Below, one piece after another: positions 55,571 through 63,346 of a stretch of 64,000 bases of DNA. Position 1 is the stretch's first letter, and each line of letters starts with the position of its first letter. Under the pieces are notes generated by a model, which was not told the DNA's origin, did not search any database, and saw only the letters and a program-made list of their open reading frames with translations. The position numbers and the translations under genes were made by a program. This stretch comes from Hanstruepera ponticola (GTDB lineage: Bacteria; Bacteroidota; Bacteroidia; Flavobacteriales; Flavobacteriaceae): NCBI RefSeq assembly GCF_012931685.1, contig NZ_JABANC010000001.1, forward strand, positions 1,240,001 to 1,304,000, written 5' to 3'.

Positions 55571-56332
55571 TTAGCTTTTTAGTTTAGCATCAATTAATTT
55601 TAGCAGACCAGTTGCTAATTCTTTTTGAATTATTATGCGGTTTACTACGCGTTCTTTTCGCGTATAATCTGCATATAGTCTATTTCTGAATTTATTAGAT
55701 GTTATAAAATTCACTATCTCATTTCTTGTATTATCATCTAAATTTGGTAATTGTGTGTTTTCAATGCTTTTGTTTAATACTGAAAGGTCAATATTGTCAT
55801 ATTCCAGAAACTCACTGTCATTCATATCAATAGTTTGTTCCTTGTCCCATTCAATATATTCACCATAAATTTTATATTCTACAGTGTAGTATAAACTAAT
55901 GGTATTAAATAGCTCTCTGTATTCTTTGGCTTCGGTAAAACCAGTATTTAATAGTTTTGTATATGTTGAATTATTTATTTGATAGATGCGCATAGAATGA
56001 TGAATTCTTAATATGTCATATAATGAATCTTTTGTGATTGAATTAAAATCATTAGCTGCAATAATAGCTTTGTCTTTTTGGATTGTATTATTAGCACGTT
56101 TTAAGGCTCTGTTAAAAATTATAGTATCGTTTACAAGGTCTTTTTTAAAATCTTCAAGATAATCAATGGTAAGCTCTTTATTGCGTTGTTTTTGATTCCA
56201 ATTATTAATTTGTAAAGCAATCAAAATACCGATCACGACTAGTATGATTTCACCAATGGCATATTTAAAATACTTCCGAGTTTTATTTTCACTCATAAGA
56301 TTATAGCGTATTTTTCTGAAAATTTTAATCAT
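55571..56332 (-). CDS. DUF6090 family membrane protein (array copy 5)
   Basis: A 253-aa bitopic protein. It has a basic amphipathic N-terminus (MIKIFRKIRYNLMSENKT), one transmembrane helix (KYAIGEIILVVIGILIALQI, about residues 22-43) and a NNWNQ motif at its outer end. A mostly helical periplasmic domain of about 200 residues follows. The C-terminal domain is most like that of copy 1 (58570-59313): NDT near the start of the domain, a KDYxxLTxDSL-like segment and LLKLIDAKL at the end. It overlaps copy 4 by four bases (ATGA). Function unknown. Confidence 0.85.
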   Translation of the reverse strand: MIKIFRKIRYNLMSENKTRKYFKYAIGEIILVVIGILIALQINNWNQKQRNKELTIDYLEDFKKDLVNDTIIFNRALKRANNTIQKDKAIIAANDFNSITKDSLYDILRIHHSMRIYQINNSTYTKLLNTGFTEAKEYRELFNTISLYYTVEYKIYGEYIEWDKEQTIDMNDSEFLEYDNIDLSVLNKSIENTQLPNLDDNTRNEIVNFITSNKFRNRLYADYTRKERVVNRIIIQKELATGLLKLIDAKLKS

Positions 56333-57093
56333 TCAATATTGGCTTCTATAAGTGTTAACGTGTTTTCTAAGTAGTTCATTATTTGATCTTCATTTATAGT
56401 TACAAAAGATTGATTCATATAATAATCAAAAAACATATTGTCTACTTCCATTTTGTTTAGAAATTCAATATAATATGATTTTGGTACCTGTATCGGTTTA
56501 ATTAATATATCTCGTTTATAATCTTCTCGATCCATTGATGCATCTGCATTTCTAATTGGAATGTATTTATTAATTATTGAGGGAACATTGTTAATCCAAT
56601 ATTCTCTGCGTATAATTACATCCTCTGCATAATCGCCTAGTTCTCCTGTCCATTGATTTAAAGCATAGCGTAGCTTTGAGTCTCTAATTAATTGTAGATT
56701 CCCAGATGAAATAACATCATTCATTACACCAAGTCTAGCATCAAAAGTTGCAAAATTGAATATTTGTCCAATCAGGCTATCAATAGTTTTTGTTTCAAAA
56801 TCTTGGTTGGTATCAAAATTTAAGAGTGTCACAATAGCATTAATGCAACTCAAATTTATGTTATGGTCAAATTCAAGTTCATTTATGTTTTGCTGAAATT
56901 CTTCCTTTAAACTTAAAAGTATTTGTTGTTCTTTTTCCAGTTCTTTTTTATGTTGGTTCCAATTGTTTATTTGAAGGGCAATTAAAATACCAATAACCAC
57001 AAGTACAACTTCACCTATTGCGTATTTAAAGTATTTAGATGTTTTGTTTTCCATAAGTAGGGATTTGCGAATTTGTCGAAAGAATTTAATCAT
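56329..57093 (-). CDS. DUF6090 family membrane protein (array copy 4)
   Basis: A 254-aa paralogue with the shared N-terminal module (MIKFFRQIRKSLLMENKT and KYAIGEVVLVVIGILIALQI) followed by NNWNQ. Its periplasmic part is divergent: a coiled-coil start (KELEKEQQILLSLKEEFQQN), SSGNLQLIRDSKLRYALNQW and EDQIMNYLENTLTLIE at the end. The SSGNLxLI segment occurs in other DUF6090 proteins that I recall. It overlaps copy 5 by four bases and copy 3 by one. Confidence 0.85.
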   Translation of the reverse strand: MIKFFRQIRKSLLMENKTSKYFKYAIGEVVLVVIGILIALQINNWNQHKKELEKEQQILLSLKEEFQQNINELEFDHNINLSCINAIVTLLNFDTNQDFETKTIDSLIGQIFNFATFDARLGVMNDVISSGNLQLIRDSKLRYALNQWTGELGDYAEDVIIRREYWINNVPSIINKYIPIRNADASMDREDYKRDILIKPIQVPKSYYIEFLNKMEVDNMFFDYYMNQSFVTINEDQIMNYLENTLTLIEANIE

Positions 57094-57824
57094 TAATATT
57101 GAAGTTTTGAATCTATTTTACTGATGACATTTTCAACATCTAATTTTGTGTTATTTAATGCGTGATAAATATTTTGAAAATTTATTTTTGCTGTTAAAAC
57201 ATTGTTCATAAAAACGATGTCATTCATTAATTCATCATAATTAATTGGGATGTAAATTACTTCATCAGAATTAGTATAATCGAATTTAAATTTTACTCTC
57301 ATTTCAGGTCTGAAAAAAGCAATTAGATTATTACTAAAATTATCAATATAATTTTGTAATTCGGGATAATTCATATTGTATAATCTTACAATATCGTTTT
57401 TTATGTCAGGGTCTTTTATTATTTGAATACCTTCATTTTCAAGGTTTTTGTATGCCGTAATTTCATATTTAAAAGCCTTACTAAACATCAGTGATCTGTA
57501 TTTTGGATTTAATGAATCGTTATATGCCAGTTTGTCTTTAATAGCTGCTTCGATATCATTTATGTTTTTAAGATCCTGCAGTATGGTTTCTATATTAGGG
57601 TTTAACTGATTGACAATATCTCCATTTAATGACTTTTTTATATCCTTTAAGATATCCGTTTCCAATATACGTGCCTTTCTACTTTCATTCCAATTATTAA
57701 TTTGAAGCGCAATAAGAATACCAATGACCACAAGCACAATTTCACCAATAGCGTATTTTAAATATTTACCAGTTTGGTTCTTCATAAGTAGCGATTTACG
57801 AATATGTCTAAAGAATTTAATCAC
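57093..57824 (-). CDS. DUF6090 family membrane protein (array copy 3)
   Basis: A 243-aa paralogue with the shared module (MIKFFRHIRKSLLMKNQT and KYAIGEIVLVVIGILIALQI). The periplasmic domain contains TDILKDIKKSLNGDI, YKNLENEGIQIIKDPDIKNDI and a terminal DVENVISKIDSKL helix. It is separated from copy 2 by 36 bases and overlaps copy 4 by one base (TAATG). Function unknown. Confidence 0.85.
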   Translation of the reverse strand: MIKFFRHIRKSLLMKNQTGKYLKYAIGEIVLVVIGILIALQINNWNESRKARILETDILKDIKKSLNGDIVNQLNPNIETILQDLKNINDIEAAIKDKLAYNDSLNPKYRSLMFSKAFKYEITAYKNLENEGIQIIKDPDIKNDIVRLYNMNYPELQNYIDNFSNNLIAFFRPEMRVKFKFDYTNSDEVIYIPINYDELMNDIVFMNNVLTAKINFQNIYHALNNTKLDVENVISKIDSKLQY

Positions 57825-57860
57825 GATTTCTTTTCTTATTGGAATAACTATATACTAATG

Positions 57861-58577
57861 CTATAGCTTATTAAGATAATTATTCAGTTTTAATCGTAAT
57901 TGGTCGTTGTCTTTAAGAAAACGTTCTGTTTGACTATAACAATTTTGATTACTCCCCATAAGTATTGTCAAATAACCTTCCAGGTTTTCTGTCTCACAAT
58001 AAACTTTATAATCTAAAAGGCTCATGGGTTTATTGAATTGCGAGATTTTATCATGTTCAATTCTAAAAATATTATCAAATTTTCTGACAGTTTCGTTGGT
58101 AATTTCAATTGCGGTAGATATAAACACGAAAGATTTATTATAATTACGCAATGCTTGTTTAATACTGTCATCAGAAATCTGTTCCATGATGTCCTGGCTA
58201 TTATTAATTACATCTGAATAATTCGCAGCTTTAACAAAAGGTGTTTCGAAGTCTTCAAGAATTAATGAATCTTTAGGTAAGTTCTCGGCACTTGAACACA
58301 TTTTATAAATATTATTGTAAACATTAATTTGTTTGCTGAAAAGCTCTAATCTCGAGTTGTAAAAAATAGAGTCCGCTTTGACATCTGCTATTAACCTATT
58401 TACCAATTTAATTTCAACAGCTCTTGTTTTTCGGTTTTCATTCCAATTATTGATTTGAAGGGCTATAAGAATCCCTATAACTACAAGAACAATTTCACCA
58501 ATAGCATATTTGAAGTATTTACTTGTTTTATTTTCCATAAGAAGGGATTTGCGAATATGCCTAAAGAATTTAATCAT
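57861..58577 (-). CDS. DUF6090 family membrane protein (array copy 2)
   Basis: A 238-aa paralogue. The start at 58577 (MIKFFRHIRKSLLMENKT) is chosen because it matches the other copies; an upstream ATG would add eight residues. The membrane helix and NNWNENRK follow. The periplasmic domain (LVNRLIADVKADSIFYNSRL, NNSQDIMEQISDDSIKQALRNYN) contains three extra Cys, unlike the other copies. Its ATG overlaps the stop of copy 1 by eight bases (ATGATTAA). Confidence 0.85.
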   Translation of the reverse strand: MIKFFRHIRKSLLMENKTSKYFKYAIGEIVLVVIGILIALQINNWNENRKTRAVEIKLVNRLIADVKADSIFYNSRLELFSKQINVYNNIYKMCSSAENLPKDSLILEDFETPFVKAANYSDVINNSQDIMEQISDDSIKQALRNYNKSFVFISTAIEITNETVRKFDNIFRIEHDKISQFNKPMSLLDYKVYCETENLEGYLTILMGSNQNCYSQTERFLKDNDQLRLKLNNYLNKL

Positions 58578-59313
58578 TGAGTGTTGTTTCTGTAGTTTCA
58601 ATTAATTTAATTAGGCGATCATTTAATATGTTTAGCGCTTCAATTGCTCGCTCATTTCTACGATAATCTATTTTTAAAATGTTTCGTGCTGTTGGAGATT
58701 GTAATAGAATAATTAGATTTTTTTTAGAGTCTTCTTTTTTTTGCCTAGACTCCAATTCATTATTGTAAGTAAATTCATAAGAATTCTGATTGTACCTCCA
58801 ATAATTATCCTCTTGATCCACAGCGCGATTATGAGTTTCTGATGATTCAATAAAATCTGGAATGATATAATTATAGTAGATTTTTAAATCTTCAATCAAA
58901 GATTCGTACTCACCATAATTTGTAATCCCAGAACTCTCTAATTTTTTAAATGCGGAACTATTAAATGGTACTTTAGAGTAAAACGTTTCTAAATTTTTTT
59001 CTAAACTATCTATAGTTAATGTGCTGTAGTCTTTTAATGCCAAGAATGATTTAGTGGTTTGTATGCGTTTTTTTGTAAAATCTAGTTCGATATGTATGGT
59101 TGTGGTATCATTTTTTAAATCTTTAATAATCTCGGTTAAATAGTCTCTTAATTTGCTGTTATTTATTCGGTTCTGGTTCCAATTATTAATCTGCAGTGCA
59201 ATCAGAATACCAATTACAACGAGTATTATTTCACCAATAGCGTATTTAAAATATTTGTTTGTTTGGCTATTCATGATAAGGTTTTGGCGAATTTTACGAA
59301 AGAATTTAATCAT
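58570..59313 (-). CDS. DUF6090 family membrane protein (array copy 1)
   Basis: A 247-aa paralogue and the first of the five in transcription order. The module is MIKFFRKIRQNLIMNSQT, KYAIGEIILVVIGILIALQI and NNWNQNR. The periplasmic domain carries EIIKDLKNDTTTIHIELD and LKDYSTLTIDSLEKNL, and a C-terminal helix with RLIKLIE. Its outer domain aligns by eye with copy 5 better than with copies 2-4. It starts 11 bases after the gene at 59325. Confidence 0.85.
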   Translation of the reverse strand: MIKFFRKIRQNLIMNSQTNKYFKYAIGEIILVVIGILIALQINNWNQNRINNSKLRDYLTEIIKDLKNDTTTIHIELDFTKKRIQTTKSFLALKDYSTLTIDSLEKNLETFYSKVPFNSSAFKKLESSGITNYGEYESLIEDLKIYYNYIIPDFIESSETHNRAVDQEDNYWRYNQNSYEFTYNNELESRQKKEDSKKNLIILLQSPTARNILKIDYRRNERAIEALNILNDRLIKLIETTETTLND

Positions 59314-59324
59314 TCAGCATATTA

Positions 59325-59660
59325 TTAATACAGAATGTTGTCCAATATTCTGTCTAGATTGCGTTCCATCATTTTAAAGTCACAATCGCTGAAGAAGATT
59401 TCATATATTTCTCTCCGAAGTTGAGCCAATTCCATGTTTGTGAATTCGTGAAGATGAATATTGTCATCAATTTTTTCGATACGTTCATCCTCATCATCAT
59501 TTTTAAATTCCGTGTAAATACGCTCAAAGGTAACTTTGTCAACTTTAGACTTAATTAAATTTAATTCTTCTTCAGTTTCCATAGAATCTGCATTGGCACA
59601 GCATAGTAAAATGTAAATTTGCAATTCAATTTTACTTAATTTATTGGTTTTTGAATTCAT
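59325..59660 (-). CDS. Small helical acidic protein, possibly TerB-like
   Basis: A 111-aa soluble protein. LQIYILLCCANADSMETEEELNLI near residues 12-35 resembles the first helices and acidic loop of TerB-like domains (YxLLxxADGxxxxxE). The rest is helical and acidic, ending RNLDRILDNILY. TerB domains often act as adaptors near membrane stress systems. The resemblance is visual and weak. It is the probable first gene of the DUF6090 run. Confidence 0.6.
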   Translation of the reverse strand: MNSKTNKLSKIELQIYILLCCANADSMETEEELNLIKSKVDKVTFERIYTEFKNDDEDERIEKIDDNIHLHEFTNMELAQLRREIYEIFFSDCDFKMMERNLDRILDNILY

Positions 59661-59723
59661 TTGTAATTATTTATTTTGGTTGCTTATATTAAAATTTGAT
59701 TATGACCTAAAATGTACCAGTTA

Positions 59724-60026
59724 TCAAGCTTCTATTTGGGTATAGTATCTCCATGTAAAGTACAATAGAAATCCTGCTGTAATAAGCCCTAAAACTTTAT
59801 TGACGGTTAAAATAGCCTTTCGAGAAGCTTTATAAGCTAGAAAAATAGATATTAGTAAGGCGAAAAATGCACTTATTATACCATATCCAAATACAATGGC
59901 ACCACCTGCTAATCCTTGACCTTTTGCTGCATCTGTAATACCAGCATAAAACATTCCCAAGAAAAAGAATGTAATGCTTGCCAAAAGGTATAACAGTAAA
60001 CTGTAGGGTTTGATAAAACGTTTCAT
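59724..60026 (-). CDS. Small polytopic membrane protein, unknown
   Basis: A 100-aa protein with three hydrophobic helices (about residues 8-30, 40-64 and 76-94). It has short basic loops and a Gly-rich segment between helices 1 and 2 (DAAKGQGLAGGAIVFGYG). It has no recognisable motif. It lies 63 bases upstream of the DUF6090 run on the same strand and is divergent from the gene at 60140. Confidence 0.7.
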   Translation of the reverse strand: MKRFIKPYSLLLYLLASITFFFLGMFYAGITDAAKGQGLAGGAIVFGYGIISAFFALLISIFLAYKASRKAILTVNKVLGLITAGFLLYFTWRYYTQIEA

Positions 60027-60127
60027 GTACTTTTTTAATTAAGCAAAGAAAGTTCACTAAGTAGTTTTGGTTGGTGCTTTTAAAGTTAAACAATTTTTAA
60101 TTCTGTTGTAGTCAATTTATTTAATAT

Positions 60128-60135
60128 TATTTTTG
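60128..60135 (+). promoter_or_regulatory. -7 element of the gene at 60140
   Basis: TATTTTTG matches TAnnTTTG and ends four bases before the ATG. With the usual spacing the transcript would start at or next to the ATG, giving a leaderless mRNA. Confidence 0.5.
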
Positions 60136-60139
60136 CAGT

Positions 60140-60517
60140 ATGAAGAAAGAACTTACAGAACAAGAATTACATAATCTAGCTATGAATCACGTAGGAAAAG
60201 AGTTAGAAAAACGTGGTTTTGAATTTGTTGCAATAAATAGTAAATTGAAAAAGCATCCGCAATTTGTTTGTATTGATAAAAACAATCAGTATTTTTTTGT
60301 GTTAGTAAGAGCTGTTTTGTTACCTGAAAATCCAAACAATTATGATGTGATTTGGATGGAGACTTTTAAAAAGCATGCTCGTGAAAAAGATGCTAAAGTA
60401 CTTTATGCAGGTGTTGGATTGGGTAATCCACAAGGTGAGGATTTGCCAATTTATTTAAATGAAAATTACTTAATTGAATACAATGGTATTCAGGTTATTG
60501 AAACACATCTGAACTAG
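60140..60517 (+). CDS. Conserved small flavobacterial protein, unknown
   Basis: A 125-aa soluble protein beginning MKKELTEQELHNLAMNHVGKE. It has alternating strands and helices (FEFVAINSKLKKHPQFVCID, YFFVLVRAVLLPE, AKVLYAGVGLGN). The alpha-beta pattern with KHPQFVCID...FFVLVRA is vaguely like a restriction-endonuclease-type core, but catalytic residues are not evident. I recall similar proteins in flavobacteria mislabelled as NqrF. It is convergent with the OmpA-like gene across six bases. Confidence 0.75.
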   Translation: MKKELTEQELHNLAMNHVGKELEKRGFEFVAINSKLKKHPQFVCIDKNNQYFFVLVRAVLLPENPNNYDVIWMETFKKHAREKDAKVLYAGVGLGNPQGEDLPIYLNENYLIEYNGIQVIETHLN

Positions 60518-60523
60518 AGCTAA

Positions 60524-62392
60524 TTATTTTAATATAATAAACTCACAGCGTCTGTTGATGGCATGCTCATCTTCTGTGCAATTATCACCACAGTTTACTA
60601 ACGGTTGACTTTCGCCAAATCCTTTTGATAGTAGCCTTTTGGAATCAATACCATTTGAAACTAAATATTCTAGAGTAGCACGAGCTCTATTGTTTGAAAG
60701 TTTTAAGTTATAAGCTTCGGTGCTTCTTGAATCTGTATGAGCGCCTAATTGTATTTCCATTCGCGGGTATTTTTTTAGTAAGTCAACTAGAACATCTAAA
60801 GTTTTGGCTGCTTGCGGTTTAATATCCCATTTGTCTAAATCAAAATAGATGTTTTCCAGTTCAATGTAAATATAACCATCAACTTTTGTGACTACAATTT
60901 CTTCAGCATCGTCATATGATTCAATTTCCAATTCAATATTTAGTTCAATTTTCCCTTCATCAGAAGTATCAAATGCTTCTGTGGTAGGGATGTAAAAATC
61001 TCGGTATCCTTCAATCTTATATTTTTTATTAGGTTCAGTTTCAAAAACATACTTTCCATCTTCACCAACATAAGTTTCACCTGCTATACTACCATCTTCA
61101 TTCAAGAGCGTGATTTTAGTTCCGGGTAAAATGGCTTTGGTGTTTTTATCTCTAACCTCACCTTCAACTAAATAAGTTCTTTTGTTTTCCTGACGCTGAA
61201 AGGCATAAATTTTATCAATTCCATCTCTGTTTGAAGAGAAATACCCTTTTTCAAATGAGCCTTTAAGAACAAAACCAAAATCGTCTATACCTGAATTTAT
61301 AGTGCTTCCTAAATTCATGGGTGTAGAGTGACCTTCTTCATTTAAATGAGTCATGTAGATATCCAAGCCACCAAGACCTTGATGACCATTAGAAGCAAAA
61401 TATAATACATTGTCTTTTGAAACGAATGGGAATTGCTCTCTGTGCTTTGTGTTTATTGTTTCACCTAAATTTACTGGTTCTCCATAGGAATCACCATTAA
61501 CGTCTACATAAAAGATGTCAAATGAGCCAAAAGAGCTGGGCATATCGCTGGCAAAGTACAGCCTACTGTTTTTTTCATCGAGAAAAGGGTGTTGCGTAGA
61601 GTAGGAGTCATCTGTAAACGGTAAGACTTCAATATTAGTCCAAATATCATCAACTAATTCAGCACGATAAATTTTGACTACAGCATATTTTGATTCACCA
61701 ATTTTAACTTGCTTATTATGTGTTCTTGAGAAATACATGGTCTTTCCATCGGTTGTAAATGTAGCATTGCTTTCATGGGTGTCAGTATTTATTTCTTCTG
61801 AAAAAGGAATAACATTGTCAAAACTTATATCATTTGATACAGAGGCTTTATATAAATCTAGGTAAGGTTTCTCATTCCATTTATAGCTTGGACTTTCAAA
61901 GTTTCTCAAAGATGCAAAAACAACCTCATTTCCTAAATATGAAACTCCAAAATCGCCAGCTGAAGACCCAGTGTTGACCGCCTTTACAGTATAGTTATAT
62001 GGCACTGTTCGCGTTAATTTATCAATAAAGTTTTGGGTATTGACTTCTGTTGAGAGGTATTCTTCAAGTATTTTATCAGCTTTTTTATAATCATTCAGAC
62101 CTTTTAATACATGTGAATATCTAAAATAAACCTCTTTGTCAACGCTGTCCTTAAATTTGCTGAACAATTGGTCGTAAGTATTTTTAGCTTCTTGAATTTG
62201 CGAATTATAGTAGTATGAATCTCCCAAATTGGTTAATACTTCTTGGTTTGGTTCTAATTCTTGGTATAGAGAAGCGGCTTCTACATAGGCCTTATTTTCA
62301 AAAAGTCTATTGGCTTGTTTGAGTTTTCTTGCTTGACCAAAATGGGATTGGGCTATAAATAAAAGAATAATAATGATGATGCCTCTTTTCAT
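60524..62392 (-). CDS. T9SS-associated OmpA family protein (TPR-PD40-OmpA)
   Basis: A 622-aa secreted protein with a signal peptide (MKRGIIIIILLFIAQSHFGQ) and a TPR region (about residues 20-135). PD40/WD40-like propeller blades follow (about 140-410; repeated YFASDMPSSFGSFDIYY-like units with SNGHQGLGGLDIYM). Then come a carboxypeptidase-regulatory-like beta domain (about 415-490) and a C-terminal OmpA peptidoglycan-binding domain (about 510-622; FDLDKWDIKPQA, GAHTDSRST, LSNNRARAT). This architecture is that of PorE/PG1058-type proteins paired with PorP/SprF. The ATG at 62392 lies four bases after the PorP stop. Confidence 0.9.
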   Translation of the reverse strand: MKRGIIIIILLFIAQSHFGQARKLKQANRLFENKAYVEAASLYQELEPNQEVLTNLGDSYYYNSQIQEAKNTYDQLFSKFKDSVDKEVYFRYSHVLKGLNDYKKADKILEEYLSTEVNTQNFIDKLTRTVPYNYTVKAVNTGSSAGDFGVSYLGNEVVFASLRNFESPSYKWNEKPYLDLYKASVSNDISFDNVIPFSEEINTDTHESNATFTTDGKTMYFSRTHNKQVKIGESKYAVVKIYRAELVDDIWTNIEVLPFTDDSYSTQHPFLDEKNSRLYFASDMPSSFGSFDIFYVDVNGDSYGEPVNLGETINTKHREQFPFVSKDNVLYFASNGHQGLGGLDIYMTHLNEEGHSTPMNLGSTINSGIDDFGFVLKGSFEKGYFSSNRDGIDKIYAFQRQENKRTYLVEGEVRDKNTKAILPGTKITLLNEDGSIAGETYVGEDGKYVFETEPNKKYKIEGYRDFYIPTTEAFDTSDEGKIELNIELEIESYDDAEEIVVTKVDGYIYIELENIYFDLDKWDIKPQAAKTLDVLVDLLKKYPRMEIQLGAHTDSRSTEAYNLKLSNNRARATLEYLVSNGIDSKRLLSKGFGESQPLVNCGDNCTEDEHAINRRCEFIILK

Positions 62393-62396
62393 AAGT

Positions 62397-63335
62397 CTAA
62401 AAGAATCTTGGTGATTTATCATAACCGTTACCTAGTTTTCCAATATCAAATAATATGATGATTTCATGTGAACCTGAATTGAATCTTCCTAAGTTTGATA
62501 GGGTGTAATCATAAGCGTATCCAATACGTAATGGCTCAATAATTCTAAAATTTGCTAAAGCACTTACAGAATCATCAAACCTATAGCCTACACCAAACTC
62601 TAATTTATTATTAATTAGAACATTTGTTGTTAAATCTAATGAGATAGGTGCTCCTGAAACAGCTTTTGTCATAAAGGCAGGTTTTAATTTTAGATTAGAA
62701 TTTAAATCAAAGACGTAGCCACCTGTTAGAAAAAAATGCATCTCTTCTGTTCCAGAAGTAACTACACCATTGCTATTATCTAAATGTTCAGATTTTAATA
62801 AATTTGGAACCGAAAATCCAACATAATAGTTTTCAGCGAAATAGAAAGCACCTACGCCTATATTTGGAAATGTTTTATTTAAGTTATTTGCAAAAGCTTG
62901 ATCAGGTAGTGGATCTGAATAAACAAATCCATTAAAATTGGTGCTAAAAAAGGTCGCGCCAGCTTTTACACCGAATGATAATTTTGAATTTTCATTTATA
63001 GGGATAGCATAGGCAAAATCAGCAAAAACATTAGTTTCCTTAACAACATCACCAATTTGGTCATGTACTATAGAAATACCTCCTTCCATTCGTTTTCCTA
63101 TAACGCCGTGAGCAAAAAAAGTTCCTGTAGTAGGACCTCCAACAGAACCAACCCACTGGGCTCTATAAAGAACTCCTAGATTTATCAAATCAGGATTGTC
63201 TGTTGCATAACCTGGGTTTATAACACTCATGTTATACATGTACTGCGTGTATTGAGAATCTTGTTGGGAATAAGTTTGTGTACCCCAAAAAAAGATAAGT
63301 AATATAGTATATTTTATAAAGTATTTTGTCTTCAT
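62397..63335 (-). CDS. PorP/SprF family type IX secretion membrane protein
   Basis: A 312-aa outer-membrane barrel protein with a signal peptide (MKTKYFIKYTILLIFFWGTQTYSQ). QDSQYTQYMYNMSVINPGYA just after cleavage is the PorP/SprF hallmark. Later strands include GGISIVHDQIG, NIGVGAFYF and FGVGYRFDDSV. SprF-type proteins help export and anchor the large CHU_C adhesin encoded next to them, as SprF does for SprB in gliding. It starts 11 bases after the adhesin gene. Confidence 0.93.
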   Translation of the reverse strand: MKTKYFIKYTILLIFFWGTQTYSQQDSQYTQYMYNMSVINPGYATDNPDLINLGVLYRAQWVGSVGGPTTGTFFAHGVIGKRMEGGISIVHDQIGDVVKETNVFADFAYAIPINENSKLSFGVKAGATFFSTNFNGFVYSDPLPDQAFANNLNKTFPNIGVGAFYFAENYYVGFSVPNLLKSEHLDNSNGVVTSGTEEMHFFLTGGYVFDLNSNLKLKPAFMTKAVSGAPISLDLTTNVLINNKLEFGVGYRFDDSVSALANFRIIEPLRIGYAYDYTLSNLGRFNSGSHEIIILFDIGKLGNGYDKSPRFF

Positions 63336-63346
63336 ATTTTCTTAAG

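Noticed and set aside
55571-59313. Toxin-immunity or phase-variable cassette
   Set aside because: No toxin domain, recombinase, inverted repeats or promoter-switch sequences are seen; all five frames are intact.
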